Shown here: in pieces, positions 1-11,999 of the stretch
Position numbering within the stretch: the stretch's first letter is position 1
How the letters are laid out: each line of letters starts with the position of its first letter
Program-made: the position numbers and the translations under genes
Notes under the pieces: generated by a model
Databases searched by the model: none
Told to the model about the DNA's origin: nothing
The model's input: only the letters and a program-made list of their open reading frames with translations
Source of the DNA: Aurelia coerulea
Taxonomy: Eukaryota; Cnidaria; Scyphozoa; Semaeostomeae; Ulmaridae
Assembly: GCA_039566865.1 (NCBI GenBank)
Contig: CM076953.1
Location: 1,364,001-1,428,000 of the forward strand
Direction: 5' to 3'
Length of the DNA stretch: 64,000 nt

Positions 1-3000
1 GATACAATGTTTGATCTAACATCCAATATTAATAATAAAACTATCTAATTGATATCCATCTTGAACTTCAATGCTGAAATCTTCATCACGGAAAGTGGCT
101 AAATTTTCTCAATAAATAGATAAATAAAGACTGGATACAATGTTTGATCTAACATCCAATATTAATAATAAAACTATCTAATTGATATCCATCTTGAACT
201 TCAATGCTGAAATCTTCATCACGGAAAGTGGCTAAATTTTCTCAATAAATAGATAAATAAAGACTGGATACAATGTTTGATCTAACATCCAATATTAATA
301 ATAAAACTATCTAATTGATATCCATCTTGAACTTCAATGCTGAAATCTTCATCACGGAAAATGGCTAAATTTTCTCAATAAATAGATAAATAAAGACTGG
401 ATACAATGTTTGATCTAACATCCAATATTAATAATAAAACTATCTAATTGATATCCATCTTGAACTTCAATGCTGAAATCTTCATCACGGAAAGTGGCTA
501 AATTTTCTCAATAAATAGATAAATAAAGACTGGATACAATGTTTGATCTAACATCCAATATTAATAATAAAACTATCTAATTGATATCCATCTTGAACTT
601 CAATGCTGAAATCTTCATCACGGAAAATGGCTAAATTTTCTCAATAAATAGATAAATAAAGACTGGATACAATGTTTGATCTAACATCCAATATTAATAA
701 TAAAACTATCTAATTGATATCCATCTTGAACTTCAATGCTGAAATCTTCATCACGGAAAATGGCTAAATTTTCTCAATAAATAGATAAATAAAGACTGGA
801 TACAATGTTTGATCTAACATCCAATATTAATAATAAAACTATCTAATTGATATCCATCTTGAACTTCAATGCTGAAATCTTCATCACGGAAAATGGCTAA
901 ATTTTCTCAATAAATAGATAAATAAAGACTGGATACAATGTTTGATCTAACATCCAATATTAATAATAAAACTATCTAATTGATATCCATCTTGAACTTC
1001 AATGCTGAAATCTTCATCACGGAAAATGGCTAAATTTTCTCAATAAATAGATAAATAAAGACTGGATACAATGTTTGATCTAACATCCAATATTAATAAT
1101 AAAACTATCTAATTGATATCCATCTTGAACTTCAATGCTGAAATCTTCATCACGGAAAATGGCTAAATTTTCTCAATAAATAGATAAATAAAGACTGGAT
1201 ACAATGTTTGATCTAACATCCAATATTAATAATAAAACTATCTAATTGATATCCATCTTGAACTTCAATGCTGAAATCTTCATCACGGAAAATGGCTAAA
1301 TTTTCTCAATAAATAGATAAATAAAGACTGGATACAATGTTTGATCTAACATCCAATATTAATAATAAAACTATCTAATTGATATCCATCTTGAACTTCA
1401 ATGCTGAAATCTTCATCACGGAAAGTGGCTAAATTTTCTCAATAAATAGATAAATAAAGACTGGATACAATGTTTGATCTAACATCCAATATTAATAATA
1501 AAACTATCTAATTGATATCCATCTTGAACTTCAATGCTGAAATCTTCATCACGGAAAGTGGCTAAATTTTCTCAATAAATAGATAAATAAAGACTGGATA
1601 CAATGTTTGATCTAACATCCAATATTAATAATAAAACTATCTAATTGATATCCATCTTGAACTTCAATGCTGAAATCTTCATCACGGAAAATGGCTAAAT
1701 TTTCTCAATAAATAGATAAATAAAGACTGGATACAATGTTTGATCTAACATCCAATATTAATAATAAAACTATCTAATTGATATCCATCTTGAACTTCAA
1801 TGCTGAAATCTTCATCACGGAAAATGGCTAAATTTTCTCAATAAATAGATAAATAAAGACTGGATACAATGTTTGATCTAACATCCAATATTAATAATAA
1901 AACTATCTAATTGATATCCATCTTGAACTTCAATGCTGAAATCTTCATCACGGAAAGTGGCTAAATTTTCTCAATAAATAGATAAATAAAGACTGGATAC
2001 AATGTTTGATCTAACATCCAATATTAATAATAAAACTATCTAATTGATATCCATCTTGAACTTCAATGCTGAAATCTTCATCACGGAAAGTGGCTAAATT
2101 TTCTCAATAAATAGATAAATAAAGACTGGATACAATGTTTGATCTAACATCCAATATTAATAATAAAACTATCTAATTGATATCCATCTTGAACTTCAAT
2201 GCTGAAATCTTCATCACGGAAAATGGCTAAATTTTCTCAATAAATAGATAAATAAAGACTGGATACAATGTTTGATCTAACATCCAATATTAATAATAAA
2301 ACTATCTAATTGATATCCATCTTGAACTTCAATGCTGAAATCTTCATCACGGAAAGTGGCTAAATTTTCTCAATAAATAGATAAATAAAGACTGGATACA
2401 ATGTTTGATCTAACATCCAATATTAATAATAAAACTATCTAATTGATATCCATCTTGAACTTCAATGCTGAAATCTTCATCACGGAAAGTGGCTAAATTT
2501 TCTCAATAAATAGATAAATAAAGACTGGATACAATGTTTGATCTAACATCCAATATTAATAATAAAACTATCTAATTGATATCCATCTTGAACTTCAATG
2601 CTGAAATCTTCATCACGGAAAATGGCTAAATTTTCTCAATAAATAGATAAATAAAGACTGGATACAATGTTTGATCTAACATCCAATATTAATAATAAAA
2701 CTATCTAATTGATATCCATCTTGAACTTCAATGCTGAAATCTTCATCACGGAAAATGGCTAAATTTTCTCAATAAATAGATAAATAAAGACTGGATACAA
2801 TGTTTGATCTAACATCCAATATTAATAATAAAACTATCTAATTGATATCCATCTTGAACTTCAATGCTGAAATCTTCATCACGGAAAGTGGCTAAATTTT
2901 CTCAATAAATAGATAAATAAAGACTGGATACAATGTTTGATCTAACATCCAATATTAATAATAAAACTATCTAATTGATATCCATCTTGAACTTCAATGC

Positions 3001-3702
3001 TGAAATCTTCATCACGGAAAGTGGCTAAATTTTCTCAATAAATAGATAAATAAAGACTGGATACAATGTTTGATCTAACATCCAATATTAATAATAAAAC
3101 TATCTAATTGATATCCATCTTGAACTTCAATGCTGAAATCTTCATCACGGAAAATGGCTAAATTTTCTCAATAAATAGATAAATAAAGACTGGATACAAT
3201 GTTTGATCTAACATCCAATATTAATAATAAAACTATCTAATTGATATCCATCTTGAACTTCAATGCTGAAATCTTCATCACGGAAAGTGGCTAAATTTTC
3301 TCAATAAATAGATAAATAAAGACTGGATACAATGTTTGATCTAACATCCAATATTAATAATAAAACTATCTAATTGATATCCATCTTGAACTTCAATGCT
3401 GAAATCTTCATCACGGAAAATGGCTAAATTTTCTCAATAAATAGATAAATAAAGACTGGATACAATGTTTGATCTAACATCCAATATTAATAATAAAACT
3501 ATCTAATTGATATCCATCTTGAACTTCAATGCTGAAATCTTCATCACGGAAAGTGGCTAAATTTTCTCAATAAATAGATAAATAAAGACTGGATACAATG
3601 TTTGATCTAACATCCAATATTAATAATAAAACTATCTAATTGATATCCATCTTGAACTTCAATGCTGAAATCTTCATCACGGAAAGTGGCTAAATTTTCT
3701 CC
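1..3702. repeat. 133-bp satellite, 27.8 copies
   Basis: Copies start at 1, 134, 267, 400 and so on, every 133 bp without length change. The only difference I see between copies is one A/G site at offset 95 in the unit. Read on the minus strand, each unit holds the last ~31 codons, the stop codon and a short 3' flank of the terminal exon at 3607-3837, so the array is an amplified gene 3' end. The array runs off the left edge of the window. An in-frame TGA just upstream of the coding part in every unit prevents read-through. I see no AATAAA on the minus strand of the unit. Confidence 0.97.
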
Positions 3703-3837
3703 TTTTGCAAGTGGATCGATGATCCTTCCATTTGAATCCGTCGATGGTGAGCCGCTAAGTTCAGGGAATGTAATGACGAGTCCTTTCTTGAGCATTGCAG
3801 TTGACACGAGTGCTGGTTTACGTTTCAGTTTAAGAAC
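3607..3837 (-). other. terminal coding exon, parent of the satellite
   Basis: Acceptor TTTTAG|GTTCTT at 3837; 76 codons, then a TAG ending at 3607. The last ~31 codons (from about ENLATF to the C-terminal IGC) and the following bases are repeated in every 133-bp unit to the left. This copy has the G allele at the variable site, which gives Thr; the A allele found in about half of the units would give Ile. Confidence 0.7.
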
Positions 3838-6800
3838 CTAAAATAGAAGATGATTGGCAGGGTTTTAAGGAGCTCTGTCAACCCCCGAGGGGTACATATA
3901 ACATAACATGTTCAGGGTACGGGTATGTGCCGCCCATATGAGTGAGTTTTTGGGCCCAAAATTATCTAGAGAAGCTGTAGGTATTTCAACGACATGCTGA
4001 TATTTTGTTTGTATTCATTTCATGTGCCTCTTGGAAGCTAGGCATTATCTTGCTCGTGAAGATTTTTTTTGGTTATCCGGTATGTTACAGAGAATATTTA
4101 CCTTTAATACTTCATAAATACCTGCTGAAAATCTTTGCATTTTGTTGGTAAATGTGACATGTATGCATTCGAACCATCCCCAAACAAAAAGTATGTCTGG
4201 TGTTGTGGAAAATTCGACTGACTTGCTTTGTAACGCCTCAGATCAAGAACATCTGACACCATAACCTGAAATTAGAACATTCAAAAATGAAGAAGCAATG
4301 AACATCGAGTATGAAAGAGCATTGAGTATGGAATTTAATTGCTACCGTTGCAGTGTAGCGGCCAAAGGAGCAAAGCAGAGAGAGAGAAACGACAAAAGAA
4401 AACAATGTTGCATGCAGAGTTTCCTCATCTTTTCCACACAAATTGATCGCAAGATTTGCAGATGAAGAGAACTGGGCAACTAATAGGTAAGAAATTATTT
4501 TATTCTTGTTACGAGTTACCCGTTTCAAAACATCAGTGCATAATTGCCCGTGGATTGAGTTGAATAAAGGTGGATTGGTAATTGGGATCAAGGGTGTTCT
4601 AAACTTGTAGCTTGTCCGCAAAGGACCCTGGGTGACAAGTGGCTCTTTAAAAGAGCCAAGTCATCGAACGGGGCTTTCTAATGATAAGTTCAACAAATTG
4701 AATGCATTTGGTTCGTATAAATTTAAACTGGTTGGATCGAGCTGGTTTAACTGCGTCAGTGTGAATATTAAATGGAATGTTAGCATAAGAAAGTGGCTCA
4801 AGCCACTTGAGGTCAAATTCTAGCCTATCAGATATCAGTATTTCCTATTGACGTAGATCATCTACCCAAATATGGGTTACCACGTGACGTGTCACCGCCA
4901 ATTGTCGTTGCAGGGCTATATTTATCAAAGGCTTATATGTGCTTAAATTCCCTTTAATGTACGATGCCGTAACGTAAAAATAGATTGCTTTTTAAATCTT
5001 AGATTGCACGTTAGTTTTAAAAATCCTTTAATCACCACATCTGTTCATCCAAGCAAACTTATACTGTTCATTAACTTGGTTGTTTATTGATTTTTCCTTT
5101 ATTCATTGAATCAACATTTCCACTCTCGATTAAACATTCGCAGCTGAAATTACTCTTAATAACTAATCGTCATAAAGATTTCATGATTTGTATTTGGAAA
5201 TCTTTCACAATGAGTTTTACCCAAACCAAGGAGATTTTTTGGTAAACATTGTAATTTTTTAGAAAGTTTTGACAGTGCAGAAGATCAACAACAATTCCCT
5301 TCGCATTAACTTTCTCTTGATGACAAGTAAAGTTTTTTGATTGGCTTTGAATATATGAATCATATTGTTTATTTTTCATTTGAGAGAACCGTGGGACTTA
5401 GCCATAGTGTATGTTTTAATGAATTCAAAATGAACTTTTATATATATTCCATATCTTGCATGTCAATATGCATGAGTCAGTCATTGTCTTATTCAAGAAG
5501 TTGGAAATCACGTTGAGTTTAACAGCTCCCATTGATTTTCTTGAGCTTCTATCACTAGGTGCACATTCGAAAATTCTACAAAATGTATTAAAGTATCGTT
5601 CGATGCAGGTAAAGCTTTTTCTAGAACAGCTAAAAGGTCTACTAGTGCTTCGCCCCGTGCTTCCCTTCCCCTCCCACTTTGTTGGTTCTTATTGCCCCCC
5701 CCCCTTGCATTCTATACATTCTTTTCTTCTTATAAGAATAATGTTTATAAGAATATTCAGGCTCAGAATCATCCAATTTTTAAGAATATTATAAGCATAT
5801 TTTGTGTCTCATTTTTCAGCAGTTGCCTGTTTTGCAATGTTCATGTTAGAGAATCGCATGACTGTCTCGTTTTTTCAAAAGCTTGGTTTCTATTCGAGGG
5901 CGGCTATTTCCTTTGGAAGCTTTGAAAAAAAATAAGAATATATTCTACGAATATATTCAGGCTCAAAACAAAATTTCTTAAGAATATCGAGGCTGGAAAA
6001 AATTTATAGTATTCTTTAAAAAAGAGTGTAAGTATCAGAAGTTTTGGATAAGAGAATCATACCTCGCATGTTTCTAGATATTTGAATGCTCGTCCAACTC
6101 CTAAGCCCATGTTAGCCATGAAAGAACGACCTGGAGTCAGCAAATCAACAAGCTTGATGGGCACCTGGAAAATGAGATTGAAATAGCACATAAGGCAACT
6201 AACATCACGAGAAAGTCCCAGTTATTGCAAGAACAACAGCAACAGCAATATCCATCAGTCTATCAATAGCGATAATTGTAATCAGTCGAGGTCCTCGCTA
6301 CAATTTCAAACTGCCTGAAAATCAAACTTGGCCTAAACGGGAAGTTGTTGAACTGATTGCACTGTGGATCTATAGTTTCCGTTTAGGCCAGGCAAATGGG
6401 GGTCCAATTTGATTTTCAGACATTTCGAAATTTCACTGTGCCCACAAAGACCCTAGGTGACAGTGGTTCTGGGCGTGATTCTGATTTTGACCGATGATAA
6501 TGAAGATCATGAGTTACTTGTGATTGGGTCCTTTTACAAACATCAAGTTTAAAGGGAATAGACATAGCTATATCGATAAGCTGCTATAAATAGGCTGAAG
6601 AAACGCCCACAAACCCATTGTTTCCTTCGCCACACAATGAAACGGCAGGCGTCAAAGTTGTTGAATACAATAAATTATATTTTTAACTTGGCCCGGGCCA
6701 GCTTTTAACTATGTCGATTCCCTTTAAAAGAGGTCTCATAAATAATCACTGAAGAGCTGTTCGGAACAAGTCGTCATTTCTTTTCTTTCAGGACAACTGA

Positions 6801-9770
6801 AGCACATCATTTGGTACGTTTAAATGCCGTTCTTGCCTACCCCTCAAAGACAGCAGTTTGCAACTCACTCTGTAGTTGATGGATAGAAAGCTGTTTGGTC
6901 CTGTCGCTGCTTTATGTTTCATGTCCACGTAGTTTGCGCATCCAGAATCCTTGAATCTAAACAAAGCAATTCCATGATACCAATGTTGTGGCAAGTTCAA
7001 AGCAGAAATGTGCATTCCATAAATCTCGTTATTTGCGTTGATGCTGCCAGGAACAATAAAGTTATGGCCTGTGCGATTGTTGCTTGGCATGTCAGCTTCT
7101 TTCTACAAAAGAAATACAACAATCTGATTGGCTATCTCAGAGGTAACGTCAATCAATGTGTGAATCTCTTCGTTTCTCCAATGCACAAACTGTTCGTTGA
7201 TCATTATTTGTGCTAAATTTAAGGTTCAAAAGTTGCTCTATCACGGTATATTGTTTTCTGAAATCTCTCGTCTCTGTATCATCAATGTAGGAGCTTGCAA
7301 AGTTAGCAGCTCTTGGCGAAAGATAACTTTCAGGGTTCTGGGCACTAATGACGTCAAATGGTTTGCATAGCTTAGAGCAAAGGCTCGTATCCGAGATCGA
7401 CACGTTGTCGAAGTGCTTCAACATTAGATATGCAAAAATTTGTCAATCAAGGAATAAGCTACTTTACCGTAGTCTATTATTTTTTGCACTAGAAAATCCA
7501 AAATTTTACTTATTTCAAAATTTCTGTCTAGCGTCATTTGCTCTTGGAGACAAACAGCTACTTCAAGAGATCATATGTAAATATCAACAAAATAATTTCT
7601 ACCAAACTTGAAGCAAATCAAAGAGATCTCAAAAACATAAAAGAATTTACGTCAAAAAGTAGCAGATAACAGTTCTCGTTTCTGCATATTCGTTTTCCCT
7701 TTATGGTCCTTCACGGCCGCATAGTATTTCCCTTCATACATTTTGCAATATACAGCTTGACTTATAACTTACCTATACTCAATACAGAGTCCCTATCATT
7801 GCAACAACAACAACGATACCTTTCAGATTTTCATTGAATTGAATTATGGAAACGAGCATAGGTTTTATGCTTCTCTGCAGTTGCGTATTTTATGCTTCAG
7901 AATGGAGTGCAAACATTGGGAATTAGTTGAGCTCATTCTGTATGGCAATGAAAGGTTACAACCTTACATTAATAAAGGACTCATAGAGGCGACTCTAAAA
8001 TTCATTCACGCAACTGAGCATTTTTATTTCTGCTGCAAACCCCCAATACATGGACACATCCTCCCTTTGTAAATGTAACTTTAAATTTATATTAGTTAAT
8101 TTCTTCTTTAATGTTTATATTTATAATTGTATGTTAAATGCCACAGGGTTGATATTTATTGCAATTCTCCTTGTGGCATCGTGTTTGTAATTCTTTGCAG
8201 TGGTTGCATTTCTATGCGATTGTATAAAAAAAACATTGGGAGGAGTGGAGTAAGTCTAGTACTTACCTTTGGACACTCGAAATCTTTATAACAACGATGC
8301 AGAAATTGATATGGTGCTGAGTCTGGGCATCGGCACTTATGTTGTCTCTTACATCTGTGATAACTACCCCCATGACCTCCATTTCCTGCTGGGCTTCGGT
8401 TAGCACATGTTGGTTGAACTGAAGATCGGCAAACTGATCTTCTTTCTTCATCGGATGGACATGAACGATAGTAGCCTAAAGAACATTTGATAAATCTATA
8501 AAACTTCCTTGGCTCTGAATATGATTGGGTTTCCATTGCAGTATTTTTCGTGTTTACGTGTAAAGCAAGGTGTTTGTAAAATCAGCATTATTTGGTTTTT
8601 GAATGACTCCCTTTCTGTTAGGTATGTCAATAACAAAATCAATTCCAAGAAACTGAATGGAGTGATATTTTGATATATTTTGAAGAATTTTCGAAAATGC
8701 ACAACAGTGACAGATGCTCTGCGTTATCTTTGAGTTCTCATACCAGCTTTCGATTTATGATCAAAAATTCCAAATCTACCGTTGTAAATTAGGAAATCGG
8801 ATGGAAGAAGACAGTACCTTATCTTCATCTTGGACACTGTTGTGTATAAAGCCTATCTTCAGCTATCTAATGTCATCAAAAATAAAAATGTCTCTTCGAT
8901 TTTGAAAAATAGAGAACCTACTGAAATTCAGTCAGGGAATCAGTAGAGTCTGCACGCAGGCTAGAAATTCTGGGATGCAATATTTATATGACAAGATGTG
9001 TTGGAAAGACCATCTTTTTCGCCACTTTGGAAAGTAGATTTCATGTTCTTTTTACCTGGTGATAATTTATTCCAAAGCTTGATCTAAGGATTCCATAGCG
9101 AATCCAAAAGGTGTCTAGATCATGGCTAATATTTAGCAGACTCTTAATCAAAGTGTTGTTAAATTTGAATCCAGGTCTTCTAGTTTCGATATCAAATGGA
9201 TTTAGATAGACTCAGACTTTAAATCTAGCATAAAAGGAGCTCACTGGTATGGTAGAATCAGCTTTCTTAAATTGACTACAAAGTATTAGCCATTTGAATG
9301 AAAACTGTCGATGTTGATTTATTCAACACTTTTGGTTGTAAATAAGAGTAAAATTTTCGACAAAGAATGAGAATACACAGGCATATGTACATGTAAATAT
9401 TCAGAGCTAAATGGAACATCATTTGAAATGGGGTATAATTTAAACTGTGATTTAAAAAGAAAACGGATGGCAAATTTTGTAACCTCATGATTCTAAAATA
9501 AAACGATTAGCAAATCAAAGCATTTTAAAGCAAATGAAACCGCACAAAAAAACCTTAAAACCAGCATGGCTAACTACCTCATTGTGCATGCAAAAGGGCA
9601 TTTTTAAAAGGAACCGTGAATACTCTGTTTATTTTGATTTGATTGAGTGCAGTCAGCAGTGTCAAATCGATTCTTCACAAGGCAGATCGCTTTGTATTTT
9701 TGGAAACCTGAATCTTTCGTTTCACAAAATTTGCCCTTGCTGGGGCCGTGAGTGCATATTGAAAGAAGAA

Positions 9771-9813
<43 letters not shown>

Positions 9814-11964
9814 TCGAAACACAGAAATGACAACAAACTCGTTGAGACGTAACGCTAATATGATATGCTACTAGTTTCGTCTGTTCACGCAGACTCTTCA
9901 GGCTTCAGGCTATATATCTAAACGTCTGCCTCTTTGATCTATTTTAGAAGCTGAAAAATAACGGTTAGGATTTTCGTAAATTTTGCATGCAAATTAAGCA
10001 CTGTTAACGCCCTGAGCTGTGTGGTGAAGTACATAGATAGGATACAGTAGAAACCCGCATAAAAGAACCTGTTTTTATAAGAACCTAGAGGCTGAAATTC
10101 AATCTTTAAAACCCCCTAAATAAGAACCCCTAAGAGGCTGAAACTGGGAAAGGTTCTTATTGCCCCACACCGAAGTGGGGCTGTATAGCCCACCGCGCGC
10201 ATACGAGGCTGCACAGGCTAGGGCTTCGAATCTCAAATCCTCGCATATTTGGAATTTTTCGTCGTAATACAGGACTGACAAGGTTTTACGCAAGCTTGTT
10301 TGAGAACGGTGGAATGTGATTGGTTTTCTGTCAAAACAGGTTTAATCGGGTTCGCAAGGCATAGATTTACTGCACTCGTTGTAGTTTGTATTTTACTGAG
10401 CTGGATTATAAAGGAGAATAGAATAATGATGATATCACGCCGTAATATGTATCTTGTATCTGAAACAAAGGGCTTTCAACAGAGGAGAAAATTCTTTTTC
10501 TTTCCATGCCAAAAAGGCTCAGGGGTGTCCATAGTAACTGTTCGAGATAACAACAACAAAACAAAACAAAACAAACAAATGGAATCTGGCAAAGCTAGTA
10601 GTGAGGTAGTGGGCAATTTTTGACGGTAAAAAGAAGGAGACCAGCAGAGCATGCCAGAGCAGGGGAACAGCATTTGCCCCTAACTACCTCAACAAAGCCA
10701 TGATGCAAACAAGGCCTAGGCCAGTCAGTTAATTTTGCATGACCGATTTTTTAAGAACATCTCGTATATTTTTATGAACTGCTATGATTTAGAGTAACCA
10801 GCGATACTTTTGTAACAATTCTAATTCACTAAATTAGCAGATTTAATTTGGTTTTTGGTGCTTTTGAGGCATTTTCTTCTCTTGTTATGACTGATTCTTA
10901 TGCTCTTCTTTCTTCGTTTGGCAACAATGCAATGAAAAGTCGGCTTTGAAGAATCTAATGCTAGAAGGCAAACTTCAATCTTTTCTCTTTATTTCTTCAA
11001 GATTATTCTTTGTTATCACACAGTCAATCAATTATGTTGTTATGCCAAACACTAACATAGGTAATGAGTTATGTTGCAAAGATTCGAGCCCTATGCTTTC
11101 TGTGAATACATGCTGTGGCAGATTTTATGCACAAGTGTCAAATATTTGGCCTGTACAGAATGGATATGGGAATCACTATGTGAAAACTGCAACACTGATC
11201 TACCTTTTTAGTGTTTACCATACCTGCTAGAGATATCTGGTGTGGGGCACCTAGTAATAACTATTGCTAGTATAATAGCTGTAATGTAAATTATTAAAAT
11301 GACAAGAATGTTTAGAATTCTTCACATCCTGATCAGACTTCTTTGTTGGTACAAAAGATTTGTTCTCAAGAATTCTCAAGAAATCTAAAAAAATCTCAAG
11401 AATTCTTGGGCTGGAAAACAGTGTTAATGTGTGCAAGGCCTGCTCGTATATAAGAACCTTTTTAAGAACCTGAGAGGCTGGAATTTAGAATAGCAGCCAT
11501 TTAATTAAGAACCAATTCAGGCTGCCCAGAAAAAACCTAGGTTCTTTTATGCGGGTTTCTACTGTAAGGGAAAATCCGAACACGTCGTTTGGCTTTGCTT
11601 TCTTTTGGGCACGCATCACATTATCAAATGCAATAGGTTATTTTAAAAACCTATGAGATCTTATGTTTTAGTAACTTTAGTTATTCATTTTCATATCCAG
11701 TTTCTGAATTAGATTAATAAAATTGTGGTAGGCCTAGCAGATGTTTAGAGCTATCGTTCTTCTTTCAAAATACTAGTCACTCTTTTTTATATCTTTCACC
11801 ATTAACCCATGAAAATAAGAGTTACCAAGCCATTTATATTAAGGAAAACACAATCAGATAAACACAGGGAAAAATTAAAAAGAAATCCAAATAGTGATGT
11901 TACCTGACGCAGAAGCGTAAGCAAGCACCGTTGTGATGATAAATATGAACAGTATGTGATTCAT
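3607..11964 (-). CDS. secreted cysteine-rich protein, family unknown (multi-exon)
   Basis: Exons on the minus strand: 11904-11964, 8267-8475, an unclear exon 3 within about 7103-7424, then 6869-7102, 6063-6164, 4122-4265 and 3607-3837. Apart from exon 3, each boundary is AG/GT and the phases agree (1 between exons 1 and 2, then 0). Exon 1 encodes a 20-residue hydrophobic signal peptide starting MNHILF and ending ASAS. Exon 2 has eight cysteines, including HKCRCPD. Later exons contain VPGSINANNEIYG, LFGDGS and VITFPELSG; the protein ends FIINIGC. About 410 residues in total, with no membrane segment after the signal, so probably secreted. I do not recognise the family. The 3' part of the last exon is the source of the adjacent satellite. 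The AG just before the first ATG suggests a 5' UTR intron. Confidence 0.65.
5540..5642. mobile_element. partial copy of the TTTAGCTATTCT MITE
   Basis: GAGCTTCTATCAC, CATTCGAAAATTCTAC and a right end AACAGCTAAAAGGTCTA match the family members at 14327, 19498 and 52287. The left part is missing. Confidence 0.55.
5717..6028. mobile_element. TA-flanked MITE, CACTCTTTTT family, copy 1
   Basis: Left end TACATTCTTTTCTTCTTATA and right end AAAAAGAGTG|TA. The interior matches, inverted, the element at 32831-33197 (ATATTCAGGCTCAGAATCAT and TGTCTCATTTTTC). It lies in an intron of the minus-strand secreted-protein gene. Confidence 0.65.
6299..6428. repeat. imperfect 130-bp inverted repeat
   Basis: CTGAAAATCAAACTTGGCC and TTCCCGTTTAGGCC-type arms fold against each other around position ~6355; ends read TTTCAAA and TTTCGAAATTTC. 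Probably a decayed mini-element inside an intron of the secreted-protein gene. Confidence 0.5.
7103..7424 (-). pseudogene. damaged exon 3 of the secreted protein
   Basis: Two open frames look protein-like but do not join. One contains CKPFDVISAQNPES and RDFRKQYTVIEQLLN. The other, shifted by one base near the run CTTAAATTT, contains QFVHWRNEEIHTLIDV. The second frame then meets a TAG directly before the AAA that opens the exon at 7102. Either a 45-nt intron (GTTACC...TTGTAG) removes the stop, or the exon has a frameshift and a nonsense codon. The start is unclear; AAG acceptors near 7416 and 7364 are both possible. A sequencing indel could explain the shift. Confidence 0.4.
8267..8475 (-). 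other. cysteine-rich exon 2 of the secreted protein
   Basis: Acceptor TTCTTTAG|GC and donor AAAG|GTAAGT enclose 209 bp, phase 1 to phase 0. It encodes 69 residues with eight cysteines (motifs RSCPSDEE, SVCRSS, HKCRCPD, FECPK), an even number consistent with a disulfide-bonded extracellular module. No known cysteine pattern was recognised. Confidence 0.65.
8937..8968. mobile_element. deleted copy of the 9-bp-TSD hairpin element
   Basis: Only the right end remains (AGAGTCTGCACGCAGGCTA), yet it is flanked by GAAATTCAG on the left and GAAATTCTG on the right, a nearly intact 9-bp target duplication. This implies internal deletion after insertion. Confidence 0.55.
9621..9770. repeat. dispersed repeat (pair with 12695-12840)
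   Basis: CTCTGTTTATTTTGAT, TTGAGTGCA, CACTTTGTATT-type and TTTCACAAAATTTGCCCTT blocks recur in the same order at 12695-12840. No coding content seen. Confidence 0.6.
9773..9811. repeat. (TA)n microsatellite
   Basis: About 19 uninterrupted TA dinucleotides. Confidence 0.95.
10045..11564. mobile_element. pogo-like TIR element, 1.5 kb, non-autonomous
   Basis: Termini are CAGTAGAAACCCGCATAAAA and its exact inverse, flanked by TA on both sides. AAGAACCT and GAGGCTG motifs repeat just inside both ends. CAGT ends with TA duplication are typical of the pogo/Tigger branch of Tc1-mariner; the assignment is inference. I found no transposase reading frame inside. Other 5'-CAGTA...CCCGC members lie at 36071 and 50916. 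Confidence 0.7.
11904..11964 (-). other. signal-peptide exon (exon 1 coding part)
   Basis: ATG at 11964, then about 20 hydrophobic residues (MNHILF...YASAS), then a donor CAG|GTAAC in phase 1. The preceding bases read TTACAG|A ATG, so the exon probably begins with one 5' UTR base after another intron. The G left over joins the GC that opens the exon at 8475 to make glycine. Confidence 0.7.
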
Positions 11965-11999
11965 TCTGTAAGGGAAACATTATAACGTTCTTATAGATA

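Noticed and set aside
1..3702. CRISPR-like array
   Set aside because: Units are identical and contiguous over 133 bp with no spacers, and the genome is eukaryotic.
4238..4621. 127-codon minus-strand frame
   Set aside because: It overlaps the exon 4122-4265 in another frame and its upstream intron; composition is not protein-like.
7839..8072. Plus-strand 77-codon frame
   Set aside because: Lies in an intron of the minus-strand gene, with no splice or poly(A) support.
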